This document shows positions 54,938 to 64,000 of a stretch of 64,000 nt of DNA, one piece after another. The stretch covers positions 1-64,000 of the forward strand of contig JAMYHX010000282.1 in assembly GCA_025529335.1 (NCBI GenBank). The letters run 5' to 3'. The position numbers and the translations under genes are program-made. The notes under the pieces were generated by a model that saw nothing but the letters and a program-made list of their open reading frames with translations, searched no databases and was not told the DNA's origin. Position 1 is the stretch's first letter. The number at the start of each line of letters is the position of its first letter. This DNA comes from Rhizopus sp. PT2906. Lineage: Eukaryota; Mucoromycota; Mucoromycetes; Mucorales; Rhizopodaceae.

Positions 54938-56166
54938 CTATTCTAACTTTGGTTTCTTTTCTATAGCATCTTTAGCTGACTCCTTTGCCTTTCTCTTGAC
55001 AAGATTTGACAGATCATTAACACTGGCTGCTTCAATAGGCTTATTTGAGGCATTTCCACCTGCTCCAAAGCCAAGTATTTGCTTCAACATGGCAGCTGCT
55101 TCCTTTTCTGTAGCTTGTTTCGTTGTCAACTCTTCAGCCTACAAAGGAGGGGAGAGGCTCTTAGTGTCAACAATAGCAAGAACGACGGGTTCAATTACCT
55201 TAAGATTCATATCCGATATGAGTTCTTGTATATCTTTTATCTCGTCTTTTACTTTCTCTGTTGTATCCTCAATGCTTTCTAGCTTGCTCAACCTCTTCTT
55301 CAACACATCAATTGCCTTTCTCAATTCAGGAACGGCCTCGTCTGATTTATCTGAAGAGAACTCCAATGCTAATGAATATTTATAATATGCCTCTGCTAAT
55401 TCTCTATTGTCTTCTTCCAACCATTTTTCCTTGATTTCAATTGCTTTTTCATAATCACTTAGAGATTGATCGAATTTCTCTGTAAAAGAGAGGCAATTAA
55501 GTAAAGTCTCATGTATTGACATGTATAGATTACCTGTTTCTAAAGAGACATCTGCCAAGCATAGATGTACATCTGCTAATTTTAGTTGGGTTTCCTTATC
55601 CTCACCCTTTTCAAAGATAAGACGAGCAACATCCAAAATATCCCATGCGGTCTCAAAGTCATCATCAGCTTGATCTCCGTTTTCGTTGTCTTCCTCGTCT
55701 TCTTCTTCGTCTTCTTCTTCTTCTTCCTCTTGTTTAAATTCAGGTATTGATTCCATCTGAATGAGAGGATTACTAGATCCTTCTAAATAAATTTAGAATC
55801 AAGGCACTCTCAATATTCTAGTCCCTTTTTCTACCTTCTGCTTGTTTAGTTTCGCGTTGTTGTTCTTCAACCGCAACTGCATTAGCTTGAGCTGATTGTC
55901 CTAATACTGTGTTTTGTTGAATCGCATATTGAAGCAATGCTTTGCCGTACATAAAATAAGCATCACCATTTTCAGGTGCAAGATCACCATTAAGCTGATC
56001 ACTATATATTTATATATATTTAGCTTATGCATCTTTTGTCTCAAGTCACCTACAGTAACTGACAAGCTTCTCCAAGCTTTGTTATACTGATTTCATATTT
56101 TTGATTATCGAATGCTTCTTTTCCTTCTTTAATAAGATTGTTTGCTTTATCCTTTGGGTCTGACAT
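54938..56166 (-). CDS. NASP/Hif1/Sim3-type histone chaperone (SHNi-TPR)
   Basis: Predicted to escort H3-H4 dimers to the nucleus and acetyltransferase. Five or so exons start MSDPKDKANNLIKEGKEAFD, then GDAYFMYGKALLQYAIQQN, which is the first TPR. This TPR is interrupted, as in the family, by a long acidic insert (EEEEEEDEEEDEEDNENGD). TPR units resume with AWDILDVARLIFEKGEDKET and LADVHLCLADVSLE, then EKFDQSLSDYEKAIEIKEKW and LAEAYYKYSLALEFSSDKSD, the SHNi-TPR core. A coiled coil (LSKLESIEDTTEKVKDEIK) follows, and the C-terminus is Lys-rich (VKRKAKESAKDAIEKKPKLE), probably a nuclear localisation signal. Introns are about 50 nt. The assignment rests on the acidic-interrupted TPR architecture and is strong. 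Confidence 0.9.
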
Positions 56167-56255
56167 TATCGCGTTTTTTAAAAAGAAAGAGAAAAAAAAA
56201 AATGGACCTCAAAAAATTTACAAGACGCGAGATACTCTTAATTGGCATATGAATA

Positions 56256-57241
56256 CACCTTTTTCGGAAAGTATTCGCACACTTTGGGAACAATTTTCGT
56301 GCACTTGAGAAAAAGACAATAAGCCAATTCGCTGATTCCTCATTGACCAAAATAAAAAATTAGTCAAGACTCAGAGTCCCTTTTTTTTTTGTGCAAACAA
56401 TCTTGTTTTCTCTATTTTGTATTTCAAAAATATTTCAGCATTTCAAGAAACATGTCCAAGAAGCAGTACTGGAGACATCATTGTGGTGATGAACAAGCAT
56501 TGGGCATTAGCCACTTGGAGGCTATCAAACAAGGTCATGTAGGTATGGACATCGACTTAGACATCGCTTCTTTTTCTCAACCAACGTATACCGAAACGAA
56601 CATCGCAAGCATATAATCATGGCTGGCAAAAAAAAGTTGGTGTATATCGTAAGAACCAAAAATCAATTCCTTAGCCTACGATACAAAAAATATTTGCGAT
56701 TTTTTATGGATCACCAATCGTACTCCATTCAGCAATTGAAGGTTTACCGGGCAGTAATCGTTTCTGTTTTTCGTGTTTTATATCTACACATGCCACCAAT
56801 CTCAAGTAACGTCATTATTCAAGACTTTTTCAGGCAAAGCTAAAAACGATAGTCAAGTTACCGCAACAAGCGCAAATTGAAGCCTGGGACTTGACCATTT
56901 TGACAAAGTATATTAAAACCAATTTCAGCGGCAACACCTCTCTTACTATCAATAAGCTATAGCAAAAGACAATTCTATTACTATTTATTGCAACGATGTG
57001 AATACCATGATCCGATATCGGTATCTTGCAAGCACGCGATGTCCACTTCAAATTTGAGCAATGCACTTAGAAAGCTATAGAGAGATGTAGAATATAGAAA
57101 ACTTGTTATTAAAACTACGAATAAAAAAGTGCGGCTCAGAGAGCATAGCACCACATCTTTCGTCCCCATTTCGGCAACTGTACGATTCTGAAGTGTACGA
57201 AAATTGTTCCCAAAATGTGCGAATACTTTCTGAAAAAGGTG
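56256..57241 (+). mobile_element. ~1-kb element bounded by 51-bp inverted repeats and TA dinucleotides
   Basis: The left arm (56256-56306, starting CACCTTTTTCGGAAAGTATT) and the right arm (57191-57241, inverted) match at 48 of 51 positions; all three differences are transitions. Both outer edges carry TA (56254-56255 and 57242-57243), the target duplication of Tc1/mariner/pogo-type elements. The interior does not encode a recognisable DDE transposase. Instead it holds broken reading frames resembling tyrosine-recombinase-like proteins. It lies between the NASP and riboflavin kinase genes. Boundaries are seen directly; classification is uncertain. Confidence 0.8.
56450..57070 (+). pseudogene. 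Broken recombinase-like reading frame inside the inverted-repeat element
   Basis: Two frames (56453-56616 and 56619-56843) and a third continuing to about 57070 read as pieces of one protein. The pieces include FMDHQSYSIQQLKVYRAVIV, HMPPISSNVIIQDFFRQ, KTIVKLPQQAQIEAWDL, KYIKTNFSGNTSLTINKL, KTILLLFIATM, and DIGILQARDVHFKFE, with frameshifts and stops between them. The layout resembles the core-binding and early catalytic part of tyrosine-recombinase-like (Crypton/DIRS-related) proteins that are common in Mucoromycota genomes. The similarity is from memory of motif style, so I hold it loosely. The catalytic Arg-His-Arg-Tyr set is not visible. Confidence 0.5.
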
Positions 57242-57243
57242 TA

Positions 57244-57785
57244 CATCGAGACTAAATGCGTATGCTTTCTAGTCGTGAGAGCCTCATTGTCAGTAACACA
57301 AGAAATCGAACTTGTCTTTTTTATCCATTTTCGTTACTTTTAACAAACGATGCTTAAATAAATGTCAATTAAATCACTCGCCCTACGCAACAAACACTGA
57401 CTGCACCATATTTTGACTTACTGCTACCAATACTCTGTCGGTATCAGTGAGATTCGCTATTACGTAAAAGAAATGCGACGTATAGTGATCATGTTTAAAG
57501 TAAGCACATTTAATGTGTTACAGTTAAAGATCAACTCGCGTTGTAGTGAATAAAGAGATCAAACTAGCTTTTGGATAGAGATAGATACATATGCTGTATA
57601 TAATGACAGAGAAGCCGATATTCATGACCACTGAAATGACCTGAACCTTGATTGTGTCCAAATGTTAAAGCAGATACTCTCTGTTACTAAGCAACCAATC
57701 AAATTAGTCATTTCAATCTAATTGATTTATAATTCCAAAAAGATTTAAAGTTCTATCTTTTTCTTTGACTTTGTTCTTAAACTAA
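57244..57785. other. Intergenic spacer upstream of riboflavin kinase
   Basis: No gene seen. The part nearest the element may be its pre-insertion flank; the right part is the promoter of the riboflavin kinase gene, ending in T-rich sequence before the ATG. Confidence 0.4.
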
Positions 57786-58476
57786 ATGGCAACCAACACA
57801 GACATCAACCCAGATCGCCCTCTTATCGTTGGACCTTCTTCTCCTGAAATACCCTATCCTATACCTGTCTCTGGTACAGTTGTCAAGGGCTTTGGCCGTG
57901 GCTCTAAAGAACTGGGTATTCCTACAGGTATTTCATACATATACTTTTAGCTTTTTTTTTTTGGGAGACAAAGACTCATAGTGCTATGAATAGCCAATAT
58001 GAGTGATGAAGCATTAGAAACAATGTTTACAGAGTGTGATACAGGCGTTTATTACGGTTGGGCACAGGTTGGTGAAGTAAAAAGTACTGTATACCCTATG
58101 GTCATGAGCTTAGGATGGAATCCTTATTATCAAAATGAAAGAAAATCAGCGGTAAATGATGCAAAAACATAAGGAGAACTATTGATCTCATATATTCATC
58201 ATTCACTAGGAAGTGCATATTATTCATCAATTTGACAAAGACTTTTATGGTGAAGCCATTAGGATTATTGTAGCAGGTTATATTCGTCCAGAACAAAACT
58301 ATCCCTCACTAGGTAAAAACGAATTTGTAAAGAAATGGGAAAAATGACTAATACATGGTTTTTTTTTAGATGCACTTATTAGAGATATCAAGACAGACAT
58401 TGAAGTTGCCAAGCACTCATTAAAACGCGAGGCTTACAGCAACCTGCGTAACCATCCATTGTTCAACAGCAACTAG
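57786..58476 (+). CDS. FMN1: Riboflavin kinase (FMN1)
   Basis: Phosphorylates riboflavin to FMN with ATP. Four exons encode about 165 residues starting MATNTDINPDRPLIVGPSSP. The catalytic core shows SGTVVKGFGRGSKELGIPTA followed by NM, the flavokinase PTAN motif completed by splicing. Next are GVYYGWAQVGE, YPMVMSLGWNPYYQNERKSA, EVHIIHQFDKDFYGEAIRI (catalytic acidic residue in the E-V-H-I-I-H stretch) and a C-terminal helix ending NLRNHPLFNSN. It is the monofunctional eukaryotic type without an FAD synthetase domain. Introns are about 50-90 nt. The identification is secure. Confidence 0.95.
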
Positions 58477-58679
58477 ACTAGACTCGTCATTTTTTGTTAA
58501 GGAAATAATAAAACATCATAGAAGAACGATTCACATGTGTACATGTCTTACTCTCGTTTGTGTCGTATTTGCGGGGCTATTCTACCTTTTTGCCCCGAGT
58601 TGTATCGAGTATAAATTACGAATGAAACAATTCCCGCGCTTTCTCTCTCTCTTTTTTTCTTTTTCTTTATTTTGCATAA

Positions 58680-61437
58680 ATGTGGTCATCTGTAGCAAAA
58701 ACATTAGGCTTAACCTCACCTGAGGAATACGTTAAACCTCGTTTATCGATTGGCAATGCTGTGGCTCATCAAGAGTTTTCGATCGGTCATTTCAAGATAC
58801 AAGTGGATCCTGAAGCAATAGCATTAGTCGTGAAGAATGGAAACGGACGTGTTATCTGGAAATGTAAATGTTGTTTGTGTAGCAATTAGGATTCCACGTT
58901 TTTGTTCCAAAAATAATAACACTTATTAGCAATACATAATGAACCCTTTCTGTCGTCCACAATTGGTACAGACGATATCATCACTGAAGGAAATGGCGTG
59001 TTCAAGGTTACAGAGCGTAATGAACGTTCAACTCGCATACAGACCATCACAAAGGTCGAAAAGACAGACAAAGACACTATAAAAATTCATGGCGGCCTTG
59101 GGGCCAAGTTAGTGCTACCAACCCACATGGATTATGTCTTTACATTTAAGGAAATCAGTCATCGGCAGTTACAGTTTGATGTCCAAGTCACGCATAGAGA
59201 CCCTTCCATGAAGGATTTCCGTCGTCTTATTCTCACTTACGAGTCAAGACCAGAGGAACACTTTTATGGCTTTGGCGAACAGTTTTCCTATGTGTCATTA
59301 AAGGGACAGAAAGTGCCAATACTGGTCAGGTAATTAAACAAAACAAGCTCCAACAGTAACTCTCTATTCACTCGGCATTATTTTTCCGTTTCTATTGTAG
59401 AGAACAAGGTGATGGGACTGGCTCAGCACCGGTAAGTTTGTTTTTTTTTAGGAATAATAAAAAGCATTTCTCTTGACAATGATGACAATAGGCAGCAACC
59501 ATCAAGGAAACCGCATTCAACATGTTTGGAGGCAATACGGATAATTTTGCTACCTATGCCTCTATACCACAATATATCACAAGCGATGTCCGATGTTTAT
59601 TTTTGGAAAACTCAGAATATATGAGCTTTGACCTTACTGAGTTAGACCGCGTATCTATTCGTATAGAATCAGATCATATCAAAGGTAAGTTTTGTTAAAA
59701 TAGAGGGGGAATACAATGATTCACAGAAACGCTCCATGCGTTTTATAGGACGTATATTGGATGGTAAAACGATGCTCGACCTTTTAACCGATTACACTTT
59801 GTACACCGGAAGGATGCTTCACTTGCCCGACTGGACCTCCGAGGGCTTCATCGCTGGCATTCAAGGAGGCAAGGAAAAAGTAAAAGATGTGATCAAGAGA
59901 TTGAAAGAGAAAGAGATTCCACTGGCAGCAGTCTGTATAGAGGATTGGACAGGACAACGTACACTGCATGCCGGCCGCGGCATACAGTTCTCTCGTCAAT
60001 GGTGGAATTGGGAAAGCGATGATGAGCAGTACCCAGGCTGGGACAGCTTTGTCTACGAATTAGAGAGCGACAATATACGCGTGTTGTCATATGTCAACCC
60101 TTGTCTGTCAAACATTAGTGGAAAAGGCAAATTTAAAAAGAATTTATATGCTGAAGCTCAGGATAAAGAATATCTCGTCAAAAGCACACAAACCAGTTCT
60201 TCTGATGCCAAGGCTTTGTCTTTAAAGTTTGGATTAAACCTGGAAGCTGGTCTTTTGGATCTGACGAATCCTGATGCACGCGACTGGTTCAAGAATGTCT
60301 TGAAGGAGCAAGTATGGAGTAGCGGTATCTCTGGTAAAGCATTGATGTCAATTGAGCCGTACAGGTTTATTGACCGTTTCTTTATTTTTATAGGCATGAT
60401 GGTTGATTTTGGAGAGCAGTTACCATACGACCCTAGTACGATTATTCTACATTCAAATGAACCTTCATCCAGCTATCACAACCACTATCCTGAGGACTGG
60501 GCTGCATTACATCATGAATTGATAAAAGAACTTGGAAAGGAAGAGGATAGTTTATGCTTTTTTAGATCTGGATATCTGCACTCACCACAATACATGAACC
60601 TGTTTTGGGCTGGACGTCAAAATGTCACCTGGGATCAGCATCAAGGAATCAAAAGTGCTGTAAGTTGAATATACACTTGGAAGGAAAAATAACAGCTAAA
60701 GGTAGATATACTCATCATCTATAGGTCATTGGCATGCTCTCTAGTGGCTTCTCTGGATTTTCTGTGACACACTGTGATGTTGGTGGATACAACACAGTTG
60801 TCAATAACATTCCAGGATTCAAAATGCTGCGATCAAAGGAATTGCTGCTCAGATGGATGGAGCTTGCTGCGTTTACTGCAGTGTTTAGGACAACTGAAGG
60901 AATCATACCTTCTATGAATTCCCAGTTTTATGATAATGATGGTAAGTCACAATAGAATAAGTAATATAGATGCTAATACCAATGCTTGCAGATACGTATG
61001 CTCATCTGGCTCATACCATCAAGCTGTTCACAACAATTAAAGATTACAGAAAGCAAGTACTAAAGGAAGCATATGAGAAAGGATGGCCATTGATGCGCCA
61101 TCCTGTACTCTACTATCCCAATGATAAAATCGCACGAGAACTCACCTATCAAGAATTCCTACTGGGAAGTTCTCTACTGGTAGCTCCTGTTCTGAGTCCA
61201 TCCGCATCCTATGTGAAAGTCTATTTCCCCAAGGACGCTCAAGATGTGCTCTGGCGTCACATTTGGACTGGCAAATACTATCCTGGTGATGGTACCTATA
61301 AAGCTATTGATGCTCCTCTTGGTCAACCTGCTGTTTTTGTCAAAGAACCGCGAGATGATGATGGACTATTGAATGATTTGCTGAATTATGCAACAACTTA
61401 TTATCAACAAAGGGCTCGTCCTCCTGCTAATAAATAA
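58680..61437 (+). CDS. Glycoside hydrolase family 31, YihQ-like
   Basis: A GH31 retaining alpha-glycosidase fold of about 770 residues in about eight exons, no signal peptide. Key stretches: ESRPEEHFYGFGEQFSYVSL, GFIAGIQGGKEKV, AVCIEDWTGQR, FSRQWWNWESDDEQYPGWD, VLSYVNPCLSNI, EAGLLDLTNPDARDWF and the nucleophile region MMVDFGEQLPYDP (Asp in VDFGE). Then LFWAGRQNVTWDQHQG, FSVTHCDVGGYNT, RTTEGIIPSMNSQFYDND and LLGSSLLVAPVLSPS follow. The order is closest to bacterial YihQ (sulfoquinovosidase). The position equivalent to the YihQ acid/base Asp (in WAGDQNVDW) is Arg here, which questions normal catalysis. One exon is only 31 nt (59401-59431). The true substrate is unknown; intracellular location is inferred. 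Confidence 0.9.
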
Positions 61438-61604
61438 ACAGTTTTTTTTTTTTGAAATGTACTTTTAATTTTTCTCGGATATTAGTCAAATCAGGTTTAC
61501 TTTTTTATTATTATGCTTAATGAATTACAAATAATACATGTATATATATGTGTGTGCGAATGTAAGCCCCCGGCCCAAGTTTACAGAATGAATATGTATA
61601 CCTT

Positions 61605-62270
61605 TTAAAAGAAAGGCACCTTGATAAAAGTGTTTGTTTCATTATAAAGCATAGCCATGAGCACATAAAAGGCTGTAAGGCTCAAGCAGAACGAGAACCA
61701 ACCACTGGCCTTGGTTAAAGCGATATTACCACTGAGTGAGCCAGCTGCACTGAATACCAGCGAAAGCAAGGCAAAACCCAAGATCATTCGAACCAAGATA
61801 GGTTGACGGAAGGTACCGATGAAGAAAATAAGAGCGGCGATGGCATAAGTGAGCTCGATAAGACCCAAACACTGTTCCAGCTGACCAGCAGCGGCAGCAG
61901 CAGCTAAGAACCCACTTCCAGGGACAAACATGATACCTAATGTAAGGAAGAAGCTTGCATAGGTTGTGAAGGCGACGGCAGCAAAGATGTTCTTGTGTAT
62001 GATCTCGATAACAGCGGCTATGAATTGACCGATAGCACCATAACCAAATGCAATACCAACAGCAACTTGAGGAACATTGGTCAAGATACCTGTGTTGAAG
62101 ATGCCAAGTACAAAAGAGCAAAGACCAAATGCTGCAAAACCAATAGCAGGTCCAATCATCGTTTTTTGATACTCGGCCAACTCGGTCGTTGGTGGTGGGG
62201 CATAACGGGATGGCTTTGGTGAAGATTCTTGATGCTTTAAATCAGCCTTTTCAATATCAATATTAGACAT
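61605..62270 (-). CDS. GPR1/FUN34/YaaH-family (acetate/succinate) transporter
   Basis: A six-helix membrane protein of 221 residues in a single exon. A short cytosolic tail (MSNIDIEKADLKHQESSPKP) leads to MIGPAIGFAAFGLCSFVLGI, replacing the usual NPAPLGL start of helix 1. Further helices are AVGIAFGYGAIGQFIAAVIE, IFAAVAFTTYASFFLTLGIM, LIELTYAIAALIFFIGTF, and FSFCLSLTAFYVLMAMLYNE. The FGYGAIGQFIAA and TYASFF motifs place it in the Ato/GPR1/FUN34/YaaH family, which moves acetate or ammonium-linked ions. The altered N-terminal motif suggests a divergent member with uncertain substrate. Confidence 0.9.
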   Translation of the reverse strand: MSNIDIEKADLKHQESSPKPSRYAPPPTTELAEYQKTMIGPAIGFAAFGLCSFVLGIFNTGILTNVPQVAVGIAFGYGAIGQFIAAVIEIIHKNIFAAVAFTTYASFFLTLGIMFVPGSGFLAAAAAAGQLEQCLGLIELTYAIAALIFFIGTFRQPILVRMILGFALLSLVFSAAGSLSGNIALTKASGWFSFCLSLTAFYVLMAMLYNETNTFIKVPFF

Positions 62271-63595
62271 GGTTTAAGAAAAAAAAATAAAAAGAAGAAG
62301 TAATTATTTGAGTTATTTCAACAGATTGTGCACTTTATATATGTAACATGTTGGCTCTAGCATTCCATGCGCTTTCTCCAATACTGTTACCATGGTGATA
62401 CATCATTTAATCAGAACCACAGTACACAATTGCCTTATAGAACCTATTTGGAAATTTGTTTGTAACACCTTAATTGAGAAGATTCCACAGCAGAAGCATG
62501 AATGAGCCTTTTCCCAAATCACATGCTTATATTTTTGATTTATATAGAATATGATTGTTCTATAAATCAATGAGTATAGCTGCAGAATAATTGCTTCAGT
62601 TTGATACAAAGGGAGACGCCTTTTTGTAGAATCGTACACATGCATGTATCACTCTTCTAATTCTTCAGATCAAATAGATCTCGGTGTCTTACCGTTAATA
62701 CCGACCTATTCCCACGTACAACTTTAAACGAATGGTATGATAAAACAGTGCTAATGGTTAGTCCTAATTAAGGAAACAAAGTACATTGATCTGATTGCAA
62801 ATGATAACGGCTGTTTTGACATTCTTTTTTAGAATTTGTTAGGAATCTTGCATATTTTAAAGTAAGAGGCTTATTATTGTCCTTGCACCCGAAGAAAGAT
62901 AAAAGAAACCACCAGTGCTGTACCAAAAGCATGCTGAAATTCCCTTGGATCACAGTGCAGTTTATAAACCCGCTTCAAACCTCTTAAAAGCCGGAATAAT
63001 AAAGAAAAGGATTATTTTTTTGTACCATCAATAAGAATCTTCAGGCAAAACATTGCATTAATACATGGGCAATTACACCGTCACTGCGCTTGCTATCAAC
63101 TGCTCATCTTACCGTTGCATCTTTACTAGTTGACTCAGCATATGGCACTTGCCAAACATGCAGAAAACAAGTTGTAGCCACACGCCGTAGACGCCGAACT
63201 GAACGAGGCGAAGGAAGCGATGTCTGTACTACGCCTAGAGGCAGACCCTGTCGACCATGTCCCTGCTACTTTTATTCGCGCAAGTAGGGATCAGTCCAGT
63301 TACAGCTCTTGCCTGACCTCTACTTGAGTACTTGAAGGACTTGCTTAGACCTACAGACACCTAAGGAAGGTGATTTAAGGACAGCATGAAGTTCAAAAGA
63401 CATAGAACATAAATAACAGATGTTCTATACAAAGCATTGAAAAGAAGAGAGAGACAAGGAGCGGTATAGTTGTAACAGTTGACGAATTTCGAACGTCAAA
63501 GGTAATGCGTTATTCTACAATTTTGATCATCCTACTTGACTACCTATAGATCTGCAACTCTTGTAACAAGATAGTATTCACAGCTACTTCTCTGG

Positions 63596-63714
63596 ACTTC
63601 CATAGTGTCCTTCGTGGATGTGACAAACTACAATGAATTTCGTCGCGATATAAATCGCCGTATCAAACACGGTTCTCTTAGTGGAGTTTAGATTTTTACT
63701 ACCAGTAACAATAA
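63596..63714 (+). repeat. Dispersed repeat, copy B
   Basis: Same orientation and block order as copy A at 34926-35109 (ACTTCCATAGTGTCCTTCGT, AACTACAATGAATTTCGTC, AAACACGGTTCTCTTAGTGG, TTACTACCAGTAA). It lacks a central segment present in copy A. Confidence 0.7.
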
Positions 63715-63738
63715 TGCGCAACGGAACGACATGTTAGT

Positions 63739-63766
63739 AAAAGCTAGGAAGTACTTCCTAGCTTTT
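63739..63766. repeat. Perfect 28-bp palindrome
   Basis: Arms of 14 nt (AAAAGCTAGGAAGT and its complement) meet with no spacer. The match extends three more bases on each side if one extra T is allowed. It lies directly after the dispersed repeat copy B. It could form a cruciform or RNA hairpin, or be a junction of a removed element. Confidence 0.9.
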
Positions 63767-64000
63767 TACTTATACCAACAATTTCTTCATGAAAAGGACG
63801 TTACAAGGCATCCTTCACTCGTTGGTGTTTCCTCTTTTGCAAGACAGCACGCTCAAGCAGGTACTACTTTATACAAAAGCGCCCAGAGTATGTGCGTTCT
63901 CGGACGAAACTTGTACTTGATAATACACCAGTTTGGAGACCAAGCTGAAACACTTTTTAAGCCCCTCCTTGCTACAATGTAATCTGAAAGCTACATCTAT

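Larger units (their letters stand above)
62271..64000. other. Gene-poor end of window with dispersed repeat
   Basis: No confident gene. Short frames at 63090-63287 (Arg/Cys-rich, with CQTCRKQV and RPCRPCPC) and 63731-63982 are open but unrecognised. A dispersed repeat copy and a 28-bp palindrome lie near 63.6-63.77 kb. Sequence composition from about 63.06 kb on is less AT-rich than the spacer before it, which suggests decayed repeat or coding DNA. Confidence 0.4.

Noticed and set aside
63090..63287. Arg/Cys-rich 65-codon frame with CxxC pairs
   Set aside because: The Cys spacing does not fit a known zinc finger and there is no supporting exon or neighbour.

Overview
The window reads as nuclear DNA of an early-diverging filamentous fungus, most likely Mucoromycota (Mucorales). 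The evidence is AT-rich sequence, intron-dense genes with introns of about 45-70 nt (GTAAGT/GTATGT donors, CTAAC-like branch points), and gene content that is fungal but not Dikarya-like. That content includes a Ral-type GTPase, a membrane-anchored Ssk1-like regulator and Tc1/IS630-type transposon relics. The species cannot be named from sequence alone. No tRNA, rRNA or CRISPR array was recognised.

Layout. 1-2.7 kb: gene-poor, with a decayed Tc1-like transposase. 3-9.7 kb: HP1-like chromodomain protein, a short-chain dehydrogenase, RACK1, and an ERT1/AcuK-type zinc-cluster/PAS regulator. 10.5-17 kb: a secreted double-psi beta-barrel protein, a CUE-CCCH-Smr protein, an IS630/Tc1-type element with long terminal inverted repeats, and a Con7-like C2H2 factor. 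18.6-26.3 kb (minus strand): two uncharacterised proteins, a RING-H2 E3 ligase and a large Ssk1-type response regulator. 27-33.5 kb: MTH1-type Nudix hydrolase, SUMO, SCO1, an uncharacterised protein, and a retroelement gag-like gene with an internal stop. 33.5-43 kb: a candidate small secreted peptide, Sly1, Snu23/ZMAT2, a homeobox factor and long gene-free spacers. 43-56.2 kb: eIF3a, a CH-kinase-C1 protein, a Ral-like GTPase, a DEAD-box helicase with RanBP2 zinc fingers and a WG/GW-rich tail, mitochondrial uL4, and a NASP/Hif1-type histone chaperone. 56.2-57.3 kb: an inverted-repeat element containing a broken recombinase-like reading frame. 57.8-62.3 kb: riboflavin kinase, a GH31 glycosidase of the YihQ type, and a GPR1/FUN34/YaaH transporter. 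62.3-64 kb: gene-free, with a dispersed repeat and a perfect palindrome.

Most genes are unrelated housekeeping or regulatory genes; there is no metabolic cluster. Loose themes are signalling (Ssk1, the Cdc15/Cdc7-like kinase, Ral, RACK1), chromatin (HP1, NASP) and protein modification (SUMO, RING E3). The observations most worth following are the helicase with an Argonaute-hook-like tail, the CH-kinase-C1 architecture, the Ssk1 fused to a membrane-anchored degenerate histidine kinase, the gag-like gene whose stop lies inside an 11-residue repeat array, and a GH31 enzyme with Arg at the expected acid/base Asp. Exon boundaries were placed by eye from splice consensus and protein-family continuity and have not been checked against transcripts.
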